The position numbers and the translations under genes are program-made. From NCBI RefSeq assembly GCF_019218265.1, contig NZ_JAHUZE010000004.1, positions 288,001 through 352,000 on the forward strand: DNA of 64,000 nucleotides, read 5' to 3'. Position 1 is the first letter of the stretch. Each line of letters starts with the position of its first letter. Shown in pieces: positions 27,101-35,196 of this stretch. Source of the DNA: Maritimibacter dapengensis (GTDB taxonomy: Bacteria > Pseudomonadota > Alphaproteobacteria > Rhodobacterales > Rhodobacteraceae). A model generated the notes under the pieces. It did not search any database. It was not told where the DNA came from and saw only the letters and a program-made list of their open reading frames with translations.

Positions 27101-27304
27101 TTCGGGGCTGGTGGGATCAAGCTCGATCTCGAGGTCGACGGCCGCAAATGGCATCAGACCCCGGACGGACGCCGCAAGACGCAGGACTTGTGGCGAGATG
27201 AACAATTGAAGGCCATGGGCTGGCGGGTGCGCCGGTTCTGGGTGGATGAATTAGCCAAGGACATGGAGGGATGCCTTGACCGAGTCGAACAAGACCTTTC
27301 GTAA
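24104..27304 (+). CDS. DNA2-like SF1 helicase with C-terminal DUF559/Vsr-like nuclease
   Basis: The 1066-residue protein has a N-terminal region of about 360 residues that I do not recognise, starting with a short winged-helix-like segment. A superfamily 1B helicase core follows: GPPGTGKSQ (about residue 386), FDEASQCD (about 682), GDDLQLSFIPQ, YRS, and the late motifs TVDGFQGQERDLILFS and RLNVAISRAR. The last 100 residues form a PD-(D/E)XK-type nuclease of the DUF559/Vsr kind, with LDLEVDGRKWH, an RD-LK pair, and GWRVRRFW. The start is a GTG at 24104 without a strong ribosome binding site, and a GTG at 24110 is possible. It is first in a five-gene operon, and the next gene starts inside its 3' end. 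Likely role: processing or degrading invading DNA. Confidence 0.9.
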   Translation: MSVDESSILRTIRAFPRGRTTEETLVIVGAGFNHDKRMAALAEIDQLIRDGKIRKDRTGRLLAHFGSLSIGSSKAEASTTIDGEENSILTAAPALFSQIDDPSEELAVEEKDTTNIDLGAVLRYWRSALRADPRGATTQVEDKHGIEWTLISGAGPIVPGEGATVQIRLSLSGLPATFQEALVRREGNENALAVGWPLSVARQRGVPIVRPIGLLAASWERQGDDLILSLHADDVLVNPEWVQQAARASGWNRNDLADVFHSDDGVGLPAIEFLDKLKVAVASQIKGRINGEDLVSSLNLNSQGIFDAAAVFLPTDSSFVAGAARNLDEIASWSEDRIAQTALGAALGMQAEVKPAAAAIDAGPLNQEQLRAVRGACEAPLTVVTGPPGTGKSQAIVSMAASVLAAGGSVLVASKNHQALDAVEDRLGSLSSNTSFMVRTLNPNAEIDVGFADVLKALIDNENSSLSSDVDELALARLVDLARRRAQSLDQMERVAEIECALTDILERIALRTDAAGGRQEQTGSDEAVQVDKVAMLVRLLRWFHAVTSRRPASIAEDVDDARPGSDLIGLSLSDLKARLSDLRDELAELGKPEDPITLGSDIQEIIRSLLPKILSKRGFVAETRRREVAEVSDDWQFAGGRGLPPEELSQAVVEHRPLWLASVLGAPKRIPLHDGLFDLVIFDEASQCDIATAMPLFARAKRAVVVGDDLQLSFIPQLSQAQDRNLMQAQGLPIARMGRFAQSRRSLFDFASRAPCAERITLRHQYRSAGPIVDYISSTFYGGVLETSYDPDRLVMPKGAKPGLAWEDVPAPAVSAGGNVNTAEVATILRHLKKLLVDEGYEGSIGVVTPFRAQVLELENAINREIPETKRIAAELKVGTVDGFQGQERDLILFSPVVGPRSPQSGMTFFQRDKRRLNVAISRARAVAMVFGDLNFARSGKSTSLQRLAAYATEQRGRSGEGVFDSDWERKVYHALKARGLNPEPQFEIAGRRLDFALFGAGGIKLDLEVDGRKWHQTPDGRRKTQDLWRDEQLKAMGWRVRRFWVDELAKDMEGCLDRVEQDLS

Positions 27305-28880
27305 ATCGAGCCGGAGCACGGTGATAGCGGCGACACTTGCCGGGGTCGCCGTTCTGGCCTCGGGGTATCTGATTTTCGCGGTGAATACACTCGACGAAAA
27401 GTATGGCCGGATCATTGACGATTTCGACCATTACAACGGGGAACTCCAATCGACCCGCGCGAGCGTGGCCGAGGTGCGAGACGAGTTCCAAGCCTTATCG
27501 GACCAGAAATTGAACCTCACCTCCGAGGTGGCGCAGGCCGAGGCCAGCCGTCGTAGTGCAGAACAACAGGAGGCGGACGCCCAAGCGCGGCTGGCTACAA
27601 CTCAAGAACGGCTTGATGCCCTTCAGGAGCGGATGGCAGAGGCTGAAGACATGATAGCCACGGCGGAACGCCTGCGTCGCGAGAACGCCAGCGCCCAGTC
27701 CGATCAGGAAAAACTGCGTCGTGAAGTCGCAAGCCTGCAAGGTGATGTCGATGAGCTAACGTCGGCAAAACAGGTCGCGCAGTCCGACCTGGATCAGGTT
27801 CAGGACGCACTGGAGCGGGCGCGTCGGCAACGTGACGAACTACAGGACCAGATTGCGGACCTCGAGCCGAGGGTCTCAGACTTGAAGTCTGCCGAAGAAA
27901 CCGTCGCTCGTCTCGAACTCGAACAGGAACGCCTGAGCAACCTGGTCGATGATTTGCGGGCAGATGAGTCCGCAGTCCGCGAAGAACTCGCCGGACTGAC
28001 CGAGCGAAAGGACTCTGCCGAACAGAGCCTTGCTGATACGCGTGCCAGCCTATCGGGGGCCGCGACTAATCTGGCTGAGATCCAGGCGGATCTCGAAGAA
28101 GCGCAACAGCAAAAGGCAGAGATCGATGCGCGGATGGCGGGCGCGATGACGCTTGCCGAGGAAAACGAGAACCGCGCAGCCCTGGCGGAAGAGCGCCTGA
28201 CAGATGCGAACGCGAGGCTGGAAGCTGTTATGACAAGCCTCCAAGCCGTCCAGCAAGATTTTGCCACTCGGAGCGCGCAGTTGGCGCAGTTGCGCAGTGA
28301 GGTCGAAACGGCCGAAACGACCCTGGCCGAGCTTGAAGCCAAGAGACAACAGGTCGCGAACTTGACCGCCGAGGTCTCGCGGTTGGAGGCGTCAAAAGCC
28401 GCGCTCGAGGGCCAGCTTCCCGATCTCGAAGCCCAGGTTCAAACTGCACGGGTCGACCTCGCGAGCGCATCCGATCAGAGGCAGGCACTGTCCGATGAAA
28501 TCGTCGGGCAGCGCGCCAGGTTGGCCCAGCTATCTGAGCAGATCGGATCACTGGAGACTGCGATCGAAACGATGTCTACACGACGTGACAGTCTCGCCGC
28601 ACAGATTGCCGAGGCCGAGGAAGCCGCGTCTCAGGCACAGGCGACGATCGAGGTGCAGAAGGCCGAGCAAGGTCGTCTGAAGGCCGCGATCGACGGTCTC
28701 GACAATCGCCGAGATGAAGCCAGCGCCGATATCGCGCGACGCCAGAAGGAATTGCAGCAGCTCCTGCAAGAGATCGCCAGCTTACGCGACACTGCGGCTG
28801 GCTCGTCTCCTGACACGCCTTCGCCAACGCCTGCCGCAGAACCGGCGCAAGAATCGCCTGCGACGACGAACGATCAGTAA
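27276..28880 (+). CDS. membrane-anchored long coiled-coil protein
   Basis: The 534-residue protein has one N-terminal membrane helix (about residues 16-34, VIAATLAGVAVLASGYLIF). About 450 residues of near-continuous coiled-coil follow, rich in Glu, Gln, Ala, Arg and Leu, then a Pro/Ala-rich tail. It is unlike any enzyme and probably forms a rod or scaffold. The start is a TTG at 27276 that lies 29 bases inside the helicase gene and has GGAGGG directly upstream. A GTG at 27321 is an alternative and would still keep the helix. Its architecture parallels the N-terminal half of the next protein, which suggests they assemble together at the membrane. Confidence 0.8.
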   Translation: MTESNKTFRKSSRSTVIAATLAGVAVLASGYLIFAVNTLDEKYGRIIDDFDHYNGELQSTRASVAEVRDEFQALSDQKLNLTSEVAQAEASRRSAEQQEADAQARLATTQERLDALQERMAEAEDMIATAERLRRENASAQSDQEKLRREVASLQGDVDELTSAKQVAQSDLDQVQDALERARRQRDELQDQIADLEPRVSDLKSAEETVARLELEQERLSNLVDDLRADESAVREELAGLTERKDSAEQSLADTRASLSGAATNLAEIQADLEEAQQQKAEIDARMAGAMTLAEENENRAALAEERLTDANARLEAVMTSLQAVQQDFATRSAQLAQLRSEVETAETTLAELEAKRQQVANLTAEVSRLEASKAALEGQLPDLEAQVQTARVDLASASDQRQALSDEIVGQRARLAQLSEQIGSLETAIETMSTRRDSLAAQIAEAEEAASQAQATIEVQKAEQGRLKAAIDGLDNRRDEASADIARRQKELQQLLQEIASLRDTAAGSSPDTPSPTPAAEPAQESPATTNDQ

Positions 28881-28892
28881 GGACTTCCCAAT

Positions 28893-30896
28893 ATGTTGAC
28901 TGCAACTACACTTTTGGTTTTCGTCGTCGCGGCGGTTCTCGTCCTCCTCGCAATCGTCATGCTGTTCCTCGCAAACCGCTATGATCAGGTGATTACTGCG
29001 CAGGGGCCGATCGCAACGATTGACGAACTCAAAGCACAGATAGACGGTAAGACGAACACGCTCGCAGATCTGGAAGCCGAGCTCGACAAACGCAGAGAAG
29101 CGATTGCCGTCGTGGCCGACGTGCAAGTGGAGGTTGAAGCGCTCCGACGACAGAAAGAGGAACTCCTTCTCGAATGGCAGAGCCTCGAGGAGCGTCGGAA
29201 AGAGGTTCAAGAATTCCGGTTGGAAACGGAACAAGCACAGGTCGAGCGATTGAACCTCGAGGCCGAGTTGGCGCCTATGCGGGAAGAATACAATGCTCTC
29301 AAGTCTCGCCTCGAGAAGGCCGAGGACCTCATCGCTCGTATCGAAAGTCTGACCCGCGAGCACGGCGAACTTTTGGACATGGTTCAGGGGATGCGCGACG
29401 AGTTGCGTCGGTTGGAAGAAGCGGAAGCGCGGGTTGCGGCTCTTGAAGAGCGTAGTCGCGACCTCGAGGCGGAGAATGCGCGTCTCGAAGGCCGCATGAC
29501 TGCGCGGGAGTCCGAGATCGCGGAGGTCCAGAGCAGGCTTGGGCAAGAGCGCGAGGCCTTGGCCGCTGCACAGGCCGATCATGGACGCGCCGGGGCCGAG
29601 ATCGCAGCAGCAGGTCAGGAACTGCGTCGCCAGCAAGGCGAACTCGAGGGACTCGCCGATACCCGAGCGAGCATGGAGGCCCGTCTGGCCCACCTTAGGG
29701 AAGAGATCGACAAGATTGATCCAAATAAGCCTTCGGCAGATCCTCTCCACGAACTCAAAGAGACGCCGCCGGTCATCCGTGCCATGCTCGACTGGCCCAA
29801 AGCACCGGTTCAGAACGAAGAGGATGCGATCAAGCGGGTCGAACGTCGTTTGCGCGCCAAGGGGCTGGATTATCCCGCCCGGACGTTGCGGGCCTTCCAT
29901 ACCTCCATGAAAGTCAACGAGACCACCCAGATGGCCGTGCTCGCCGGTATTTCCGGCACCGGTAAGAGCCAGCTTCCTCGGCAATATGCAGCAGGTATAG
30001 GGATCGGTTTCCTTCAGGTGCCGGTGCAGCCGCGCTGGGACTCGCCGCAGGATCTTATGGGGTTCTACAACTACATCGAGGGCAAGTTCCGTCCAACCGA
30101 CATGGCGCGCGCGCTCTGGGCCTTGGATGAGCTCAACAACACGGACGCGATTGAGGATCGGATGATGATGATCCTTTTGGACGAAATGAACCTCGCCCGC
30201 GTCGAGTATTATTTCTCCGACTTCCTGAGCCGTTTGGAGAGCCGTCCGCAGCGCGGCGCCGTTGGTGATCGCAACGAACGCAAGGATGCGGAGATCGAGC
30301 TCGAAATCCCGAACATGGACCAGCCGCCACGCCTGTTCCCGGGATACAATCTTCTGTTTGCCGGCACGATGAACGAGGATGAGAGCACGCAGTCTCTGTC
30401 CGACAAGGTCGTCGACCGAGCGAACATCCTACGCTTTGCTGCGCCGAAGAAAATCAAGGACGGTCGCCCGGAAGGACCGATCGAACATCCGATGGCTCTT
30501 CCAAAGAGCACTTGGGACGGTTGGGTCAAGCCGAGTTCCAGCGTGGAGCGCGAGGCCAAGGTGACCGCCTCCTTGGACAAGATGGTCGATCTCATGCGAG
30601 ACTTCAAACGTCCCTTCGGCCACCGTCTGGGTCGCGCGATCCTTGCCTACGCGGCCAATTATCCGCGCGTCGAAGGAAGCAATTGGCCCAACGACGCGAT
30701 TGCCGATCAGGTCGAGATGCGGCTTTTGCCCAAGTTGCGCGGTGTCGACGTAGACGTGGCGTCGGGACAGTTCAACGAGTTGCGCTCCTTCGTCGAGCAT
30801 GAGCTTGGGGATGATGCTCTTGCGCAGGCCATTGGCGACTCTTTGGAGCTTGCCGAAGGCACCGGGCAGTTCGTTTGGAACGGGGTGACGCGCTGA
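28893..30896 (+). CDS. McrB-type AAA+ protein with N-terminal membrane helix and coiled-coil
   Basis: The 667-residue protein has an N-terminal membrane helix (about residues 5-27), a coiled-coil (about 40-270), and then an AAA+ module of the McrB branch. Walker A is GISGTGKSQ (about 351-359) and Walker B is MILLDEMNLARVEYYF (about 425-440). The McrB signature appears as FAGTMNEDESTQSLSDKVVDRA (about 488-509), matching the MNxxD pattern that in McrB selects GTP. It lacks a DNA-reading N-terminal domain such as EVE or DUF3578, and the coiled-coil takes that place. AAGGA lies nine bases before the ATG. It probably forms a hexameric motor that partners with the following DUF2357-like protein. 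Confidence 0.85.
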   Translation: MLTATTLLVFVVAAVLVLLAIVMLFLANRYDQVITAQGPIATIDELKAQIDGKTNTLADLEAELDKRREAIAVVADVQVEVEALRRQKEELLLEWQSLEERRKEVQEFRLETEQAQVERLNLEAELAPMREEYNALKSRLEKAEDLIARIESLTREHGELLDMVQGMRDELRRLEEAEARVAALEERSRDLEAENARLEGRMTARESEIAEVQSRLGQEREALAAAQADHGRAGAEIAAAGQELRRQQGELEGLADTRASMEARLAHLREEIDKIDPNKPSADPLHELKETPPVIRAMLDWPKAPVQNEEDAIKRVERRLRAKGLDYPARTLRAFHTSMKVNETTQMAVLAGISGTGKSQLPRQYAAGIGIGFLQVPVQPRWDSPQDLMGFYNYIEGKFRPTDMARALWALDELNNTDAIEDRMMMILLDEMNLARVEYYFSDFLSRLESRPQRGAVGDRNERKDAEIELEIPNMDQPPRLFPGYNLLFAGTMNEDESTQSLSDKVVDRANILRFAAPKKIKDGRPEGPIEHPMALPKSTWDGWVKPSSSVEREAKVTASLDKMVDLMRDFKRPFGHRLGRAILAYAANYPRVEGSNWPNDAIADQVEMRLLPKLRGVDVDVASGQFNELRSFVEHELGDDALAQAIGDSLELAEGTGQFVWNGVTR

Positions 30897-32401
30897 TGCG
30901 ATACCTGTCGCGACCCTGGTCGCCTCGGGCATTGGCGGAAGGGGCGTCCTTCGGTCCGAAGGATAGCCTCCTTGGTGCGTATGAAGGAGCGCGTCCGGGG
31001 AGACCTGCGCATGCCTTGCTCGGTCATGGGATGGTGCGGGGAACGGAGATGGGGACCGTCCTGTTTCCCTATCCCAAGCGTGATCATGCGGAAAACCCGC
31101 CGCGCGAAGGGTTTCCAGTTCGTCCCCGTCGCGGGCAGGAACCGACCAATGCGGCAGAGGAGGCGGGTGCGATCGCGCTTCGGCACATGAACGAAGTCAT
31201 CGCGCGCATTCAGGAGTTGGAAGAAGCCCTGGAAGACCCTGCCAATGTCTGGTCGCGCTTGCGAGAGGCATGGCGTGCGGCGGAAGACGAGGCAAAGCCA
31301 CGCATGGCCGAGATCGTCCGGCAATCTCGTCGGATGCAGCCCGTGCTTCAGGATCTGATCAAGAGGATCCGGCGGGTGCTTCGTCGTCACCGGGAGCTGA
31401 CCCCGCTCGACCGGGTGCAGGAAATGGACCGCGCTTCGATGGTGTGGCTCAGTCGACAGCCCGGGCGCAGCATTGCTGAGCGGGCAGGATCCGCACAACG
31501 CATCCTCGCCACCGTTCGTCGCGAAAATTTCGACACGCTTGAGAACCGGGTGCTGTTCGCATACGCCAAACTCGCCTCCGAGTTGGCACGTGAATGGCTC
31601 CGCGAGCACCCGAGGGCGACGCGAAGCGATCGTTACATATCGGTCGATGCATTTCGCAAGGCGACACGATCTCTGGTAAAACTCCTTAGCGATCTTGGTG
31701 TGACCGAAGCTCAAGCAGGGATCACGCCCAATTACGTTCTCATGCAGGATCGGAGCTATCACGAGGTCCATGAGAATTGGATCAGGCTTCTCGAGCGGCA
31801 AAAGGCCGAAGATGACCTTTGGGCCTGGCAGGCTGAAACTTGGACCGATTTTGCGGTGGTCGCGATTATTCTCGCGATCGACGAGTTGGAAGAGGCTGAA
31901 CTTGTCGCACAATCGCCTGTCGACTGGCATTACGAAGCTGTAGGCGGAAAGTGGTTTTCGCAGGATCGCCCCATCGCCGTATTCTGGCTGCGCGAGACCA
32001 ATCGCGTCGTCGAAATCATGTCCCGACCCGAGGCTCCCGGAACGCTTCTGACGGTCGCGCGGGCACATGTCGCTTTGCGGATCACCGACCCGTCAAGGTC
32101 CGATCCCCCGCGGCGCGTGGCCGTTTGGACACCCCATGCGATGCTGCGGCTCGACCTCGAGGAGGCTGCGACAGAGGCCGCCAGCCTCTTGCAGCAACTT
32201 CAGCCTTTGGCCACTTCCGAGATTATGCGCGACGGCTTGATCATGACCCCGGCTTGGGGCCGGGCAGAGGCGGTGGAGGAAAAGCGGGGCAACGTCAGAC
32301 TCAAGGCTATCGCACTGGGCCCATCAGGTGATGAGCTGTCGCGCGGCTTTTCCGAAGTTCGGGCCTTCGTGCGTAGCGAAATCTACAAAGGTGCGGCATG
32401 A
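30896..32401 (+). CDS. unknown protein with possible DUF2357 (McrC N-terminal-like) region
   Basis: The 501-residue protein begins at the TGATG junction with the McrB-like gene. A central segment, RRENFDTLENRVLFAYAKLASELAREW (about residues 200-227), resembles the ENR-type motif of DUF2357, which forms the N-terminal part of many McrC proteins. That fits a partner of an McrB motor. The C-terminal part does not show a convincing PD-(D/E)XK catalytic triad: VALRITDPSRSDPPRRVAVW is the closest stretch but lacks the Glu-X-Lys. If it is an McrC homologue it may be non-nucleolytic, with cleavage supplied by the helicase-nuclease gene. The assignment is tentative. Confidence 0.65.
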   Translation: MRYLSRPWSPRALAEGASFGPKDSLLGAYEGARPGRPAHALLGHGMVRGTEMGTVLFPYPKRDHAENPPREGFPVRPRRGQEPTNAAEEAGAIALRHMNEVIARIQELEEALEDPANVWSRLREAWRAAEDEAKPRMAEIVRQSRRMQPVLQDLIKRIRRVLRRHRELTPLDRVQEMDRASMVWLSRQPGRSIAERAGSAQRILATVRRENFDTLENRVLFAYAKLASELAREWLREHPRATRSDRYISVDAFRKATRSLVKLLSDLGVTEAQAGITPNYVLMQDRSYHEVHENWIRLLERQKAEDDLWAWQAETWTDFAVVAIILAIDELEEAELVAQSPVDWHYEAVGGKWFSQDRPIAVFWLRETNRVVEIMSRPEAPGTLLTVARAHVALRITDPSRSDPPRRVAVWTPHAMLRLDLEEAATEAASLLQQLQPLATSEIMRDGLIMTPAWGRAEAVEEKRGNVRLKAIALGPSGDELSRGFSEVRAFVRSEIYKGAA

Positions 32402-34776
32402 GCGAACGCAAGCTTTGCGGTTACGATGTGAACGGTTGGCGTGACTTCTCCGCGCGCAATTGGAAGCTCACCCCCGGGGATGAAGAAGAGATCGGTCCGA
32501 CCGAGATCATCGAGAACGGCCCGCTGACCAGTGCCGTGCTGATCGGGACAGCCGCAAAGGACCGCTGGATCGGCGGGCCGCAGGCGACGATTTCTCCGCA
32601 TGGACTCGGCGATGGCTGGGGCGAAGTTGGGCGGGAGGAACGCCGAGTTTTAATCCGGTCACTTCTGGATCGGGACGACGTTCGACTGCCCCCCCTCGCG
32701 GCTGCCTTATCGGGGATGGGGCACGGCGCCTCGTTCAATGTCATTGCTATCGACGATACTCCGGCGAGCGACGAATTGGTGCAGGAGCATCTCTTGGCCG
32801 CATCCGGCGTTGCGCGCCTGAGAAACGTAATGCTCGTGTGGCGCCCGGTTCTCGCGGTCCTGCATGCTTTGGACCAAAAGCTGGTTTGTGAAGGCCAGAC
32901 CGTTGGCGTCGTCACTCAGAGCGCCGAGGGCGTTTCGCTTCAGTCCTTCGATCTTCGTCCTGCGCATGGCAAGAGCACGCGCGTGGTGGCGCCGGAACGT
33001 CGTCGCACCGGGCGAAGTGTTTCGGGACCACTGGGGTTCTCCTCGCTCGTTCGGACTGCGCGGTATTTGGCGCTTGGGGAAGACGGGCTGTCGGCCCGGA
33101 CCGCGCATCGAGCCCGCGCGCGCAGTGTCGGGAATTTCGCGCTCGGCCTGCCGGTGTCCCCCGAGGTCCTGCGTCAACAAAACGGCGACTGGGACTTGGT
33201 CGATCTCTCGGACGAGGTCTGGCCGACGGCGTTGACGCTCGACGAGACCTTGCCGGATTTTTCCGAGTGCGACGCGGTCTTGCTCGAAACCGTGGCAGAA
33301 GGCGCCGCCGCCGAGGCCCTGCACCGTGCCGTGGCGCAGGTGTCCAAGTCGCCACTCATCCGCCTCACACCGTATGCGGTGGCACGTGGTGCCCTTGTCG
33401 CGGCGCGCCGTCTCGGCTCAGGCGACCCTGTATACTTCGACTTCCTTCCCCGAATTTCGACGATCGTATTCAGTGGCAATTCGGCGTCGAACTTTGATTT
33501 GATCGACGCGAAAGAGACCTTGGAGGCGGGGCGCCTCTATCGAAGCCCGGTCCCGGCCGAGCTGGCCATTCCGGGAGGGCAGAACCAGATTTCGGTCTAT
33601 CTCAGGAAAGACGCGGCTCCTTGGCCTCGCAAGGCAAAACTTGAGCTCGACAAACCGCTACGCTCGAATACGCCGGTATCGCTCTGGGTCGAACAGAAAC
33701 CGGCGGCAGGTCGAGCCCGCATCCTGATGGAAGCGCGCGATCTCGGGCGTAGCTTCACGATCGATTGGGACGAGGCGACGGAAGAGAAACGTTCTTGGGA
33801 AGATATTATCGATAGTCAGCACGGCACAGTATCGGTTCCGTCCCGTCTGGTCTTGCCCTGTGGGCTGGACGCTTGGCATGACAGCGAACGTGCGGATGGT
33901 CTATTCACGCTTCTCGACAAAGAAACAGACCGCCGAAACCCGGATTGGGACACGCTCGCAGCGAAACTATCTCAAAGGCCGTTTGGGAAATACTGCATTT
34001 CGAGCGATGGCGATCTCCCCGACGAAATCGACCCTGAGTATGTTGAGCATCTCGATCGGCTAACGGAACGCGCCATCGACGTCACACAACGTCGTCTGCG
34101 TGGCGAGGTGGGACCAGGCACCGAAGACAATGCCGCGCTGAAGTTCTTGACGTGGCAGTTCAGAAGATGCCCTGAACCTGTGGCGGGTTGGTTGATCGAC
34201 TGTATTGAAGCCGACGACCGGACACATCCTTTCGTGCACTATGCGGCAAGTTGGGTGCTGGTGTTTCAAGGGCTCGGTCGTATCATCAAAGATGAGAAAA
34301 TCGAGCAAAAAGCGATAGAGACGCTCCTGTCCACGAAGATCGAGGATTGGGTGTGGAACCGTCAAAGCGCAGGGATGGCCTTCTTGCTCTCGCGGTCGGA
34401 TACTGCACCGTTTCTCTTGAACCGTTATGATGTAGAACGCCTTGGGCGCCGAGCCATCGCGGACTTCAAACGCAACCTCCATGGCGAATACACGATGTTC
34501 AATTATGCGCCGTTTTTGATGGCTGGACTTCTGCGTTGGCGACGGAAGGAGCCGGCGGCACTGGTGGCTGGCACCGATCCGTTGGCCGACGAATTCCTCA
34601 AAATCATTCTTCGCGTCGAAGACGACATGACCGGTCGGGATAGATCCTCGCCTAATTTCGCACGACGCCGTTCCAAGTTCCTGCCAATCCTTAAGGATCT
34701 TAAGGCGGAGGTTCAAGGCAATGGGTCGAACCCAGACTTGCTTTTGGATATCTATAGCGTGAGCAGCAGCAAGTGA
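32398..34776 (+). CDS. large protein with Hsp70-like architecture, unknown function
   Basis: The 792-residue protein overlaps the preceding stop by ATGA. Its middle resembles an Hsp70/actin-type ATPase followed by an Hsp70-like beta-sandwich. ARGALVAARRLGSGDPVYFDFLPRIS recalls the GAA...GD-V-L-DV-PLS junction of DnaK, and SPVPAELAIPGGQNQISVYLRKD recalls its substrate-domain start. VGVVTQSAEGVSLQSFDLR recalls a degenerate phosphate-binding beta-hairpin. The classical N-terminal DLGTT motif is not evident, so it may be a degenerate or inactive form. The last 250 residues are helical and unrecognised. It is the last gene of the five-gene operon. Confidence 0.6.
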   Translation: MSERKLCGYDVNGWRDFSARNWKLTPGDEEEIGPTEIIENGPLTSAVLIGTAAKDRWIGGPQATISPHGLGDGWGEVGREERRVLIRSLLDRDDVRLPPLAAALSGMGHGASFNVIAIDDTPASDELVQEHLLAASGVARLRNVMLVWRPVLAVLHALDQKLVCEGQTVGVVTQSAEGVSLQSFDLRPAHGKSTRVVAPERRRTGRSVSGPLGFSSLVRTARYLALGEDGLSARTAHRARARSVGNFALGLPVSPEVLRQQNGDWDLVDLSDEVWPTALTLDETLPDFSECDAVLLETVAEGAAAEALHRAVAQVSKSPLIRLTPYAVARGALVAARRLGSGDPVYFDFLPRISTIVFSGNSASNFDLIDAKETLEAGRLYRSPVPAELAIPGGQNQISVYLRKDAAPWPRKAKLELDKPLRSNTPVSLWVEQKPAAGRARILMEARDLGRSFTIDWDEATEEKRSWEDIIDSQHGTVSVPSRLVLPCGLDAWHDSERADGLFTLLDKETDRRNPDWDTLAAKLSQRPFGKYCISSDGDLPDEIDPEYVEHLDRLTERAIDVTQRRLRGEVGPGTEDNAALKFLTWQFRRCPEPVAGWLIDCIEADDRTHPFVHYAASWVLVFQGLGRIIKDEKIEQKAIETLLSTKIEDWVWNRQSAGMAFLLSRSDTAPFLLNRYDVERLGRRAIADFKRNLHGEYTMFNYAPFLMAGLLRWRRKEPAALVAGTDPLADEFLKIILRVEDDMTGRDRSSPNFARRRSKFLPILKDLKAEVQGNGSNPDLLLDIYSVSSSK

Positions 34777-35196
34777 TTGAACACCGTGGTTCCAATCTAA
34801 TTGTCAAAGCGACGCCAGCTCAGCTCGCTTTTCGTATTGGAAGCAGTGACACAATTAGGACTGACGTTCGCTCCATTTCAAAGTGGTGATTCGAGATCAG
34901 GGTTCAATGTTATTCCACCACCTCCGGCAAGCTTGTGTAGCCCAGTGGCCCCGCTTCACCGCGCGAGGTGAAAGCTCCGCACCTCAGTTGATAGCTCAAA
35001 CTGAGCAAAGTTGCGAGGATACGAAACGATCTGCGACCGCAGTTACCTGATCACTCAGTGCCACCTGACTTTCAAATTTGTCTTGACAGCTTTCCCGCCC
35101 AAATCCTTAGACAACCCTCCGCGTAACCCTTTGATTTCCAAAACCTCGGTTTTGTCTAAGAAATCCACAAGCTATTGAAAACAAAGGCCGGTGGCG
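34777..35196. other. right end of the island, no gene seen
   Basis: These 420 bases hold no supportable coding frame. There are short hairpins, such as TTCACC/GGTGAA near 34961-34980 and CTCAGTT/AACTGAG near 34983-35004. The second pair of putative integrase arm sites is close to the att core. Confidence 0.6.
35106..35160. repeat. putative integrase arm-type sites, right end
   Basis: CTTAGACAA (35106-35114) and TTGTCTAAG (35152-35160) are the same 9-mers found inside the left end. In both places TTGTCTAAG is followed by AAATC. Confidence 0.6.

Noticed and set aside
28782-29984. 400-codon minus-strand frame over the McrB-like gene
   Set aside because: It covers the coiled-coil coding region on the other strand, where regular Glu/Arg/Leu codons leave the antisense frame open.
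30896-32401. Calling the operon a standard McrBC system
   Set aside because: No DNA-reading domain is fused to the McrB-like protein, and the putative McrC partner shows no nuclease triad. The extra genes do not fit either.
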